Source of the DNA: Gammaproteobacteria bacterium
GTDB lineage: Bacteria; Pseudomonadota; Gammaproteobacteria; Pseudomonadales; Pseudohongiellaceae
Assembly (NCBI GenBank): GCA_016762975.1
Contig: JAESUV010000006.1
Span: forward strand, 1-8,358
Direction: 5' to 3'
DNA length: 8,358 bases
Part shown: piece by piece, positions 1 through 6,009 of the stretch
Layout of the letters: the number at the start of each line of letters is the position of its first letter
Position numbering within the stretch: position 1 is the stretch's first letter
Notes under the pieces: model-generated
The model's database searches: none
Told to the model about the DNA's origin: nothing
Seen by the model: only the letters and a program-made list of their open reading frames with translations
Program-made: the position numbers and the translations under genes

Positions 1-897
1 CGTATGGGTGTGCTGGGACTGGGCTGGCCTATAGATAAAGGAGAGGGGCTGCCACTAATCGCGGGTCGTGTGCTTGCCCAAAATCACTACGAGATGATCG
101 CAGACGAATCGCTGGGGCTGCCGCTAGGCGAGAAACTACTGCTGGGCAAGGATACCTACACGGTGGTCGGGCTGACCAGAGACTTGATCTCTTCCGGCGG
201 CGATGGTATCGCGAGTTTCACCAGCCGCGATGCCCAAGCAATTCAATTTGATGAGCCGGGTGAGTCGACGCGCTTGGAGCGTCAAGCTCGACGCTCCCGC
301 GCGGGTGAGATCGACTTTGGCCGCACGCAGCCGGCTATCCTAGACCGAGCCTCAAGTTCATCGCGTGCAATCGCCGCGCTCCCTGGTCCGGCAGTGAGTG
401 CTGTTATCGCACGGCTTATGCCTGGCGTTGAACCGAATGCCGTGCTACGAACATTCGAGGGTTGGAGCGATGTCACGGCGTATTCTGCGGCGCAACAAGA
501 GACTCTCCTGCTGAATGGAAGCGTGGACCGCGCTCGCCGTCAGATTCTTCTTTTCCGCGTGCTACTTACCATCATCTCCGCGGTCATTATGGCCCTCATT
601 ATATATACGCTCACTCTCGATAAGCTCCACCCTATCGCACTACTAAAACTGATCGGCGCTCCCAATCGCATCATCGTGGGTCTCATCCTGCAACAGTCGC
701 TAATTATGGGTGCTCTGGCCTACGGGATGGGATACATCATGGGCCAGCAGGTGTTTCCTTTGTTTCCGAGGCGTGTGTTGGTGACGGGTGAAGATCTGCT
801 TCTCCTTGGTGGGATCGTGCTGGTGATTTCAGTATTCGCGAGTCTACTCGGCATCTGGAAAGCAATGCGTGTTACGCCCAACGAAGCAATCGGTTGA
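1..897 (+). CDS. FtsX-like ABC transporter permease, 5'-truncated by window edge
   Basis: This is the C-terminal part of an inner-membrane permease of the FtsX/MacB/LolC type, which works with the ATPase encoded just downstream to move or extract a substrate on the periplasmic side. The reading frame is open at base 1, so the first visible ATG (base 4) is probably internal and the N-terminal membrane helix plus part of the periplasmic domain lie outside the window. The first ~175 visible residues are soluble and periplasmic-like. Three hydrophobic segments follow at about residues 181-203, 220-245 and 262-287. Between the first two lies the segment DKLHPIALLKLIGAP, the typical cytoplasmic coupling loop of FtsX permeases, and the protein ends in a short tail (RVTPNEAIG) typical of the family. 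The stop is 9 bp before the ATPase start, which indicates one operon. The family assignment is firm; the substrate is unknown. Confidence 0.85.
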   Translation, partial: RMGVLGLGWPIDKGEGLPLIAGRVLAQNHYEMIADESLGLPLGEKLLLGKDTYTVVGLTRDLISSGGDGIASFTSRDAQAIQFDEPGESTRLERQARRSRAGEIDFGRTQPAILDRASSSSRAIAALPGPAVSAVIARLMPGVEPNAVLRTFEGWSDVTAYSAAQQETLLLNGSVDRARRQILLFRVLLTIISAVIMALIIYTLTLDKLHPIALLKLIGAPNRIIVGLILQQSLIMGALAYGMGYIMGQQVFPLFPRRVLVTGEDLLLLGGIVLVISVFASLLGIWKAMRVTPNEAIG

Positions 898-906
898 GTA
901 CTTGAA

Positions 907-1623
907 ATGAAGAATCGGAGCCAAATAGAGAAGACCCTTGCACTGGAAACTGACGGACTCACCAAAGTATATGGCAGCGGGCATACGGAGGTGGTTGCCT
1001 TGAGCAATGCGTCCATGAAAGTTCGTCGCGGCGAAATCGTGGCACTATTAGGGCCGAGTGGCGCAGGCAAGTCGACCTTCCTCCTTTGCGTCGGCCTAAT
1101 CAATCCTCCGGACAGCGGGAAGGTAGCAATCGGCGGTAGACCTGTCCTTGACGGCCCGCACGCTTTAACCGATCTTCAACGTTTTCGGCGCGAAAATATT
1201 GGCTTTGTTTTCCAGAAGTCCAACCTGATCCCGTTCTTGAATGCTGTGGAGAACGTCCAAATCGTGGGTGAGTTGATTGGGCACCCGCCCGCGATTGCAC
1301 GTAGGCGTGCAATGGAACTGCTAGACGCATTGGGCGTGGCCGCTCGTGCCTCCAATCGCCCAACTCAACTCTCGGGAGGAGAGCAACAACGCGTCACGGT
1401 CGCCCGGGCTTTAGCCAACAGGCCCAGCCTAATTCTCGCGGACGAACCAACTGCCTCCCTTGACAGTGTGCGCGGGCGGCAGGTAATGGAGCTATTCCGT
1501 GATGTTGCTCATGAGCATGGAACCGGAGTGATTGTTGTGACGCACGACCAGCGAGCACTGGACGTATTCGACACGATTTACGAGATGGAGGATGGCGTTC
1601 TAACTCAGTCATCTGGGTACTGA
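907..1623 (+). CDS. ABC transporter ATP-binding protein, LolD/MacB-like
   Basis: This 238-residue cytoplasmic ATPase powers the FtsX-like permease encoded upstream. All core motifs are present: Walker A GPSGAGKST (residues 49-57), Q-loop Q103, signature LSGGEQ (155-160), Walker B LILADE (175-180), D-loop SLD (184-186) and switch histidine H213 in VTHD. The length and the sequence around the Q-loop fit the LolD/MacB/DevA subgroup that pairs with FtsX permeases. The ATG at 907 is the only sensible start, 9 bp after the permease stop; the ribosome site is weak, so translational coupling is likely. The 3' end is odd: the last bases (GGTAC TGA) are also the first bases of an IS6-family inverted repeat, so the final two residues and the stop codon come from the insertion. 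At most a few native C-terminal residues can be missing, since every catalytic motif is intact. The substrate cannot be told from sequence. Confidence 0.93.
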   Translation: MKNRSQIEKTLALETDGLTKVYGSGHTEVVALSNASMKVRRGEIVALLGPSGAGKSTFLLCVGLINPPDSGKVAIGGRPVLDGPHALTDLQRFRRENIGFVFQKSNLIPFLNAVENVQIVGELIGHPPAIARRRAMELLDALGVAARASNRPTQLSGGEQQRVTVARALANRPSLILADEPTASLDSVRGRQVMELFRDVAHEHGTGVIVVTHDQRALDVFDTIYEMEDGVLTQSSGY

Positions 1624-1994
1624 CAAGTTAACTCTCAATCTGCCAGTATTCGGCCCATGACTCAATCAAAAATGTACAAACGCCACCGCTTTCCCCAGAA
1701 ATCATCCAATATGCCGTATGGCTCTATCATGGATTCAATCTGAGTCATCGTGACGTCGAAGACTTATTGGCTGAGCGGGGCACGCGGAAGTTTAAATCTG
1801 TGGAGCAGGCGCAACGGTTTCTAAGTACTCATGCGGTAGTCTACAATTTGTTCAACCTTGGGCGGTATCTAGTATCAGCTGAAAATTATCGGTATTTCCG
1901 CCTACGCGCTTTTACGTCTTGGGAAAAGCAGTGGGAATATAGAAATTCCTAATCGGAGGTTTTTCTCGATTTAGGTAGTTAACTTGTCAGTGCC
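1616..1994 (+). mobile_element. IS6-family element A, internally deleted (379 bp)
   Basis: Both ends are present. The left end reads GGTACTGACAAGTTAACT from 1616, and the right end, read on the other strand from 1994, is GGCACTGACAAGTTAACT, a near-perfect terminal inverted repeat of at least 18 bp. The element is 411 bp shorter than the 790-bp copy at 3050-3839 because the middle of the transposase gene is missing. No 8-bp target duplication is visible (GTCATCTG before, TGAATCAG after). With both ends retained but no catalytic core, it is a MITE-like, non-autonomous derivative that could move only if a related transposase acted in trans. It separates the ABC operon from the cytochrome gene. 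Confidence 0.85.
1657..1952 (+). pseudogene. IS6-family transposase remnant, N- and C-terminal parts fused
   Basis: From the ATG at 1657 the frame encodes MTQSKMYKRHRFP and then shifts by one missing base near 1695. The other frame continues with EIIQYAVWLYHGFNLSHRD, the IS6 N-terminal helix-turn-helix, up to LAERG. At about 1773-1782 it jumps directly to RKFKSVEQAQRFL and runs on through the family C-terminus to the stop at 1950-1952. The junction falls where both halves of the intact gene read roughly GAGnGGGGCA, so a deletion between short homologous stretches is likely. The DDE catalytic aspartates lie in the deleted part, so no active transposase can be made. Confidence 0.85.
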
Positions 1995-2137
1995 TGAATC
2001 AGAGTATCCATTTCAACCTAGTGGACGCTTAGTGTACTCTCTCTGTTGACGCTTAAGAGCAGGGGTTTCGTCAATCCTCAATTGCGTTGCTAGTGTTATT
2101 GCAGATCGCTAGACTGGCTAAACTAAAGGGGAAGCGG

Positions 2138-2887
2138 ATGTCCGAATTAAAAGCTTATCAAGTCTGGGATGCTGGATCCCGTTGGTTCCACTGGATCAAT
2201 GTGCTCTGTGTAGTGGGTCTGGCTGGCGTCGGCACCACGATTCTCTACGCTAATAGTTTTGACGCGTCCAATGCGGGGAAAATCAATCTGAAAACGGTGC
2301 ATGTATTTATAGGCTATGTCTTTGCCCTGAATCTGCTCTTTCGTTTTGTGTGGGCCTTCACGGGAAACCGCTATGCTCGCTGGCGCAGTTTTCTGCCTGG
2401 TCGTAAAGGTTACCTGCACGCACTACGTAGCTATGTGACAGCGTTTGTTTCGGGGCCACCGGAAAACTATTTAGGACATAATCCAATTGGCAAGATCGGA
2501 GTGACTTTGCTGCTGATACTCATCAGCATTCAGGCTGTCACTGGTTTGGTGCTGGCGGGCACTGATTTGTTTTTTCCACCCTTTGGTTTCTGGATTGCCC
2601 AGTGGGTAGCTGCCCCAGGTGTGGACCCTGCAACGTTGGTACCCTATGCTCCGGAGATGTATGACACGGCTGCCTGGGATGCCATGCGTTCTTTTCGAGG
2701 GCCTTTCATTACCTTACACGAAACCAGCTTCTACATTCTTATGTGCGGAATTGTCATCCATGTGGTTGGCGTCATTATTACCGAGAAAAAAGAAGGCGGT
2801 AGCCTCATATCTGCCATGTTCACCGGGACAAAGATAATCAAAGGTGAACCTGTTGATAAGGAAGACAATCAGAGTGGGGGCCGCTAA
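2138..2887 (+). CDS. cytochrome b561-family membrane b-type cytochrome
   Basis: The product is a 249-residue inner-membrane di-haem cytochrome b of the bacterial cytochrome b561 / Ni,Fe-hydrogenase cytochrome subunit type, which passes electrons between a quinone pool and a periplasmic partner. Four hydrophobic segments are visible at about residues 19-37, 54-74, 120-141 and 190-214. Histidines suited to haem binding are H18 (RWFHW), H55 (TVHVFIGY), H194 (TLHETSFY) and H208 (VIHVVGV). The ATG at 2138 is chosen over an in-frame TTG at 2087 because it has a strong ribosome site (AAGGGGA, 2126-2132) and the protein then begins as family members do, with YQVWDAGSRWFHW. No partner gene (cytochrome c, dehydrogenase or hydrogenase subunit) remains: IS6-family sequence lies on both sides. 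Haem and fold assignment are good; the physiological partner is unknown. Confidence 0.88.
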   Translation: MSELKAYQVWDAGSRWFHWINVLCVVGLAGVGTTILYANSFDASNAGKINLKTVHVFIGYVFALNLLFRFVWAFTGNRYARWRSFLPGRKGYLHALRSYVTAFVSGPPENYLGHNPIGKIGVTLLLILISIQAVTGLVLAGTDLFFPPFGFWIAQWVAAPGVDPATLVPYAPEMYDTAAWDAMRSFRGPFITLHETSFYILMCGIVIHVVGVIITEKKEGGSLISAMFTGTKIIKGEPVDKEDNQSGGR

Positions 2888-2894
2888 CTATTCA

Positions 2895-2985
2895 GGTGCT
2901 GACAGCTTAACTCTCAATCTGCCTGAATTTGGCACATGACCCAATCAAAGATGTACAAGCGCTATCGGTTCCTGCCCGAGATACG
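2895..2985 (+). mobile_element. IS6-family left-end scrap D
   Basis: A left end (GGTGCTGACAGCTTAACT) begins 7 bp after the cytochrome stop codon. It is followed by the start of the transposase gene at 2936 (MTQSKMYKRYRF, then LPEI). Homology to the other copies fades at about 2985 and the frame stops shortly after. Two bases of the terminal repeat differ from the neighbours (GACAGCTT instead of GACAAGTT). There is no matching right end nearby; the scrap was truncated, perhaps when the copy at 3050 arrived. Confidence 0.75.
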
Positions 2986-3011
2986 TCGTACCTAAATTTA
3001 CATTCCAACTA

Positions 3012-3028
3012 TGTTTGTTCAACGAACA
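3012..3028. promoter_or_regulatory. 17-bp dyad, candidate operator (first of two)
   Basis: The sequence TGTTTGTTCAACGAACA is an inverted repeat of 8-bp arms around a central C with one arm mismatch. It matches the perfect dyad at 6010-6026 at 14 of 17 positions, and both are flanked by A on each side. An ATG lies a few bases downstream at 3031. Together with the antitoxin tail on the far side of the IS at 3050, this is consistent with the operator of a lost toxin-antitoxin operon, since antitoxins usually bind such dyads over their own promoter. The binding protein is inferred, not shown. Confidence 0.45.
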
Positions 3029-3049
3029 ATCATGTCAGCAGATTAAATC

Positions 3050-3839
3050 GGTACTGACAAGTTAACTGCCAACCTGTCAGAATTCGAGCATGAGATCTAC
3101 TACAGTGATGTATAAGCGCCACCGATTTCCACCTGAAATCATTCAATATGCCGTTTGGCTCTACCACCGATTCAATCCCAGTCATCGAGATATCGAAGAC
3201 TTGATGTCGTAACGAGTCATTGAGGTAAGCTACGAAGCTATTCGGCTGTGGTGCAATAAATTTGGATCGATATCTGCGCGGCGATTGAGACGAAAACACC
3301 AGGGCTACGGCGACACCTTCTTCATTGATGAAGTCTTCGTTAAGATCCGCGGGAAGCAGCATTATTTGTGGAGAGCGGTTGATCAGGATGGGGAAGTCGT
3401 TGATGTATTTCTCCAGAAGAGGCGTGACGGAAAGGCCGCAAAGCGATTCTTTGAGCGGTTATTGCGTAAACACAAAGGCGAGCCACGCAAGATTGTCACG
3501 GATAAATTGCGGAGCTACAAGGTAGCGCACAGAGAGCTTATTCCAGAGGTGATTCACGATACGACGCAATACGCCAACAATCGAGCTGAGTTGTCGCACG
3601 AGCCTACACGGGTCAGGGAGAGGGGCATACGTAAGTTCAAATCGATAGAGCAAGCACAACGTTTTTTAGGAGCACACGCAGCAGTGCACAACTTGTTCAA
3701 TCTTGGTCCTCATTTAGTATCAGCTGAGAATTATCGGTACTTCCGGCTGCGTGCTTTTATGACTTGGGAAAAGGCAGTAGGGATGTAGAAATTCCCAATC
3801 TGAATTTTTCTCAATTTGGACAGTTAACTTGTCGATACC
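3050..3839 (+). mobile_element. IS6-family element B, near full length (790 bp)
   Basis: The left end GGTACTGACAAGTTAACTG (from 3050) and the right end, read on the other strand from 3839 as GGTATCGACAAGTTAACTG, form a 19-bp terminal repeat with two mismatches. The size and the single transposase gene fit the IS6 family. It is the most complete copy in the window and serves as reference for the other traces. Flanking 8-mers (ATTAAATC and GGAGAAGG) do not match, so there is no target duplication. For this family that can mean cointegrate formation, an adjacent deletion or later recombination. Confidence 0.9.
3090..3788 (+). pseudogene. IS6-family DDE transposase with one nonsense codon
   Basis: The frame from ATG 3090 to the stop at 3786-3788 spans 232 codons before the stop, the usual IS6 transposase length, with a single internal TAA at 3210-3212. 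The copy at 5605 has CAA (Gln) there. N-terminal helix-turn-helix sequence (HRFPPEIIQYAVWLYHRF) is followed by the catalytic core: first aspartate in FFIDEVFVKIRGKQHY, second in IVTDKLRSY, and a conserved glutamate in NNRAE. The C-terminal block is RKFKSIEQAQRFL. Initiation at TTG 3285 could give a 167-residue product with the core but without the DNA-binding part. The gene is most likely inactive; a single base reversion would restore it. Confidence 0.88.
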
Positions 3840-3919
3840 GGAGAAGGAATTTGACTGTTGATCACATTAAGTCATTGGCCAACAGGTTCAATATTTCACC
3901 AGCAAGTTTTTTGAGCTAG
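3840..3919 (+). pseudogene. C-terminal remnant of a HigA-like (XRE) antitoxin
   Basis: Directly after the right end of IS copy B, the + strand reads RRNLTVDHIKSLANRFNI then SPASFLS and a TAG at 3917-3919. This is the ending of HTH antitoxins of the HigA type, in which a (G)KRxLTxDHIxxLAxRFxVSPAxF block closes the protein after the DNA-binding helices. Everything before these ~26 codons is missing, including the recognition helix and the partner toxin gene. The frame enters straight from the IS end, so the element or a deletion beside it cut the gene. The match is by recognised pattern only and is short. Confidence 0.6.
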
Positions 3920-4240
3920 AGAGTGAGTAGAAACACGTATGGACCAATAGCTTGGCGGATCATGATTGGAGTAGTTTCTGGGGTTTGCGATTGATCAGTA
4001 CTTTGCATTATATGCAGTGATTCTAGTAACACCTGCTGAATAACTCTCAAGTTGTTAAATTGTGAGTGTCCCCAAGTATTTGGATAAGTTAAAAAATGCT
4101 GTGGAATTGGTTGGGATTTAAGAGAGGCAGGATCAAGCACGCTAGAGCTAATGTCCCACGCTTAGCAGCATCTCCTTGATTTGATGGTTCTGTGTTGATC
4201 TCACTTTCTGTATTTTTCCAACTCATCAATTCTCGTTTTA
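3920..4240. other. 321-bp stretch without a convincing gene
   Basis: On the minus strand a 45-codon frame (4226 to 4089) starts 14 bp after the stop of the 4241-4702 gene, encodes a hydrophilic N-terminus (MSWKNTESEINTEP) then a short hydrophobic run, and has no good ribosome site. A second, overlapping minus-strand frame (4140 to 3916) of 74 codons needs a GTG start. Neither resembles a family I recognise. Together they could be a decayed downstream gene of the 4241-4702 unit broken by a frameshift. I see no RNA gene or clear terminator here. Confidence 0.3.
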
Positions 4241-4702
4241 CTAGAGCTCGATAGTCATCGATTGTATTAGGTCATTGAATCGCGAGCCGTAATGAGCTTT
4301 GGTCATTTTCCAGTGCTCTAACAGGCCTAAATCATCACCGAGTAACTGGTCAAAATAGGCGTGCTGCCCACTCCAAATTTCTTCATCTAGTGCATTGCTG
4401 AGGTATTGGAAATGGACGAACTGCCACTGCCGGAGCACATTCGTGTAGAAAACACCCAGTCTAAGCTGATCTGTAGGAGACATATTTTCACCCTCACGTC
4501 CCTTCACCAGTAGTTCTGCAAACTCTGGCTCTCCTGCGATCAACATTTCAATTTCGGTAAAGCTATTTTGAAAGTTACTTGCGACGTCAAGTTGAGTTGC
4601 AAGCGTATTTTGCTGCAATTCGTATACGAGAAAAATGATCCCCGCCAAGACTCCAACATTTGCGCCGAGTGTTAGCCAGTGGTTAAGTTTATCGGTATTC
4701 AT
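4241..4702 (-). CDS. small membrane-anchored hypothetical protein
   Basis: This 153-residue protein has one N-terminal hydrophobic helix (about residues 10-27, LTLGANVGVLAGIIFLVY) preceded by a short charged stretch, then an amphipathic, mostly helical, acidic region to the C-terminus. Proteins with this opening (NHWLTLxANxGVLxGIxFLxxEIQQNT) occur in many marine Proteobacteria as conserved hypotheticals; no function is assigned to them that I know of. The start at 4702 is chosen over a longer in-frame start at 4762 because a purine-rich ribosome site (AAGAGAAAG on the coding strand) lies upstream and the protein then begins as its relatives do. There is no obvious operon partner: decayed sequence lies downstream, and an IS110 relic starts about 150 bp upstream on the opposite strand. 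The frame is intact. Confidence 0.75.
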   Translation of the reverse strand: MNTDKLNHWLTLGANVGVLAGIIFLVYELQQNTLATQLDVASNFQNSFTEIEMLIAGEPEFAELLVKGREGENMSPTDQLRLGVFYTNVLRQWQFVHFQYLSNALDEEIWSGQHAYFDQLLGDDLGLLEHWKMTKAHYGSRFNDLIQSMTIEL

Positions 4703-4855
4703 ATCGTGTACTTTCTCTTCTTTAGCGGAGGTTTGCGGTCCAAACCTAACGCATCGAAGCACATAGCAAATGAAATGGGCTCCTGCTACCTAGCAGTATC
4801 GCAATGTGCCAAAGTGAATCTGTTACTAAAACACTTACAATAAGAGGAGTTCGTT

Positions 4856-4955
4856 ATGGATATTACAACGATGGGTATAGATTTGACTAAGAATTCTTTC
4901 AGTTTGGCGGGGTGATGCCAAGACGGGCTTGGAAATTGACCAAATAGGAGAATAA
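4856..4955 (+). pseudogene. IS110-family transposase N-terminal relic
   Basis: After a good ribosome site (AAGAGGAG, 4841-4848), ATG 4856 opens MDITTMGIDLTKNSFSLAG, the characteristic start of IS110-family DEDD transposases (compare M-x-I-T-T-I-G-I-D-L-A-K-N-x-F), with the first catalytic aspartate in GID. The frame ends at a TGA at 4913, but one base over it continues as GDAKTGLEIDQIGE up to TAA 4953-4955, so a single-base insertion in the GGGG run near 4910 has shifted it. Nothing recognisable follows; the remaining ~90% of such a gene is absent. Confidence 0.65.
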
Positions 4956-5019
4956 CTAGCATTGAGTAACGACTGCCCAATTTGGTGGTCAGATCTAGAA
5001 GCCAATTAACAGCTTTCTG

Positions 5020-5200
5020 CACAAAAAGTGTACGAACGCTTCCGGTCGCTGAGCATGTTTGTCAGAATTTCAACTACCCATCATTTCTTAAAATCGAGCC
5101 TATTCGGTCGCGTCACATAGCGTCTTGGGAAAAGGTAGTAGCAATGTAGCAATGCCTAATCGAAGCTTTTCTCGATTGGGGTGGGTAGCTTTTCAGAACC
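5020..5200 (+). mobile_element. IS6-family scraps E, rearranged, ending in a right end
   Basis: The part 5119-5200 aligns with the right end of copies A and B: CGTCTTGGGAAAAGG, then an AT-rich stretch with TTTTCTCGATT, then a decayed terminal repeat ending in GAACC at 5200. Two further scraps lie before it: 5020-5047 resembles the transposase start (AAAGTGTACGAACGCTTCCGG), and 5057-5070 matches the subterminal bases TTTGTCAGAATTT that normally precede that start. Their order is reversed relative to an intact copy, so the region has been rearranged or contains pieces of more than one copy. No open frame remains. Confidence 0.55.
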
Positions 5201-5202
5201 TT

Positions 5203-5469
5203 TTACAGCCCAAGATTACGTTTTAAAACCTCTGCTGATGTGATAATTCGCGTAGTGCGATAAAGCTCAGGATGTTTTTCACTGTCCGTGTAACGCATAG
5301 GCTCGCCTGACGTTGGACTAACAAACCAAGAGACTTCAGGACGTGCCTCACCTAGCTGCTTTTTAAGCGCTTGCGGTGTAATGCCTATCGCTTCAGCCGC
5401 CGCATTGAACGTGCAACGTGTCTTTACTTCGTTTAGGTAATCAACTACTGAGGTAATTTTCTCCTGCAC
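5203..5469 (-). CDS. 88-residue conserved-type small protein with a helix-turn-helix-like segment
   Basis: A GTG at 5469 is preceded by a strong ribosome site (AAGGAG, 5484-5479 on the minus strand) at a 9-base spacing, which decides this start over ATG codons further upstream (5562, 5538) that lack one. The protein begins MQEKITSVVDYLNEVKTRC. It carries a segment that reads like a helix-turn-helix (TFNAAAEAIGITPQALKKQL, about residues 21-40), then EVSWFVSPTSGEPMRYTDSEKHPEL. Short proteins with the pattern A(T)Y/FxAxAExxGxxxxxxxxxL-----SWxVxxxTGEPxxY----HP are widespread, and I recognise the pattern but know no assigned function. DNA binding is inferred only. The gene ends 3 bp from an IS6 right-end scrap and is otherwise intact. 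Confidence 0.68.
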   Translation of the reverse strand: MQEKITSVVDYLNEVKTRCTFNAAAEAIGITPQALKKQLGEARPEVSWFVSPTSGEPMRYTDSEKHPELYRTTRIITSAEVLKRNLGL

Positions 5470-5478
5470 TATAAAATG

Positions 5479-5484
5479 CTCCTT
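5479..5484 (-). promoter_or_regulatory. ribosome binding site deciding the GTG start at 5469
   Basis: AAGGAG on the minus strand, nine bases before GTG. It is the only strong ribosome site in this frame and places the start well inside the longer open frame that reaches back to 5580. Confidence 0.7.
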
Positions 5485-5522
5485 ATAAAATAAACGTCTT
5501 GGATAATAGGACTGATCTTGTG

Positions 5523-5534
5523 CCACGTTCGTGG
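5523..5534. promoter_or_regulatory. 12-bp dyad CCACGTTCGTGG in leader of the 88-residue gene
   Basis: Two 5-bp arms (CCACG/CGTGG) surround a 2-base centre. It lies between the candidate promoter at 5553-5580 and the GTG start, about 55 bp ahead of the gene. It may be an operator for the encoded protein itself or a small RNA hairpin; chance occurrence is possible because the arms are short. Confidence 0.3.
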
Positions 5535-5552
5535 TCATTTGATTCGATATGA

Positions 5553-5580
5553 ATTCTAACATACGGCGGCTTTCAGCCAA
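5553..5580 (-). promoter_or_regulatory. candidate sigma-70 promoter for the 88-residue gene
   Basis: On the minus strand, TTGGCT (5580-5575) and TAGAAT (5558-5553) are 16 bases apart, matching the -35 consensus at 4 of 6 and the -10 consensus at 5 of 6 positions. Transcription would start near 5546, giving a leader of about 77 bases before GTG 5469. Confidence 0.4.
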
Positions 5581-5604
5581 CAGCAGACTCTTATAATATC
5601 AGGA

Positions 5605-5917
5605 GATGCTGACAAGTTAACTCCCAATTTGTCAGAATTTGGTCATGAATTCTACGAAAATTTACAAAAGGCACAGATTTCCACCTGAAATCATTCAATA
5701 CGCCGTCTGGCTCTACCATCGATTCAACATCTGCCATCGCGATATCGAAGATTTGATGTCACAACGTGGCATTCAAGTAAGCTACGAAGCTATTCGGCTG
5801 TGGTGCAATAAGTTTGGGCCAGAATACGTCCAACGATTAAGAAGAAAACACTAAGGATATGACGATACTTTCTTCATTGATGAAGTGTTTGTAAAGATTT
5901 AGGGGAAACAGCATTTT
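5605..5917 (+). mobile_element. IS6-family element C, left half only
   Basis: The left end (GATGCTGACAAGTTAACT) starts at 5605, and homology to copy B runs to about 5917, where it stops inside the transposase core. The right half and right terminal repeat are absent. Just inside the end, CTGACAA (5609-5615) and TTGTCAG (5629-5635) form a 7-bp dyad that is also present, weaker, in copy B. Beyond 5917 the sequence up to 6009 matches nothing I recognise. Confidence 0.8.
5645..5917 (+). pseudogene. IS6-family transposase, N-terminal half with two stops
   Basis: The ATG at 5645 opens the intact DNA-binding part (KRHRFPPEIIQYAVWLYHRF, then RDIEDLMSQRGIQVSYEAI) up to RLRRKH. In-frame stops follow at 5852-5854 (copy B has CAG) and 5900-5902 (copy B has CGC). 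Between them FFIDEVFVKI, with the first catalytic aspartate, is still readable. A roughly 69-residue free helix-turn-helix protein could still be made from the first part; it would bind IS ends at most. Confidence 0.8.
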
Positions 5918-6009
5918 GTCTCCTAATCCCCGGGACAACACATCTAATAGAGTCTGAGATGGAGTTCAGTCGCTAATTGCGCGTGAAAGTGCTTTTGATT
6001 CGATAGAAA

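Noticed and set aside
1608..2002. 8-bp target duplications around IS copies A and B
   Set aside because: The flanking 8-mers match at only about half of the positions or fewer, so no duplication can be claimed.
3916..4140. 74-codon minus-strand frame as a gene
   Set aside because: It needs a GTG start without a ribosome site, resembles no known family, and overlaps another weak frame; it is described only as part of the unassigned stretch.
4783..4796. CTGCTA-CC-TAGCAG dyad as an operator or terminator
   Set aside because: The 2-base centre is too short for an RNA loop, no T-run follows, and no gene start is suitably placed.
4786..5022. 78-codon minus-strand frame
   Set aside because: It lies opposite the IS110 relic and IS6 scraps and has no recognisable domain; the + strand explains the sequence better.
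5852..5902. TAA and TAG in frame within the transposase as possible stop-codon recoding
   Set aside because: The stops replace both Gln and Arg codons, copy A also has a frameshift, and all intact genes use normal stops; simple decay is sufficient.
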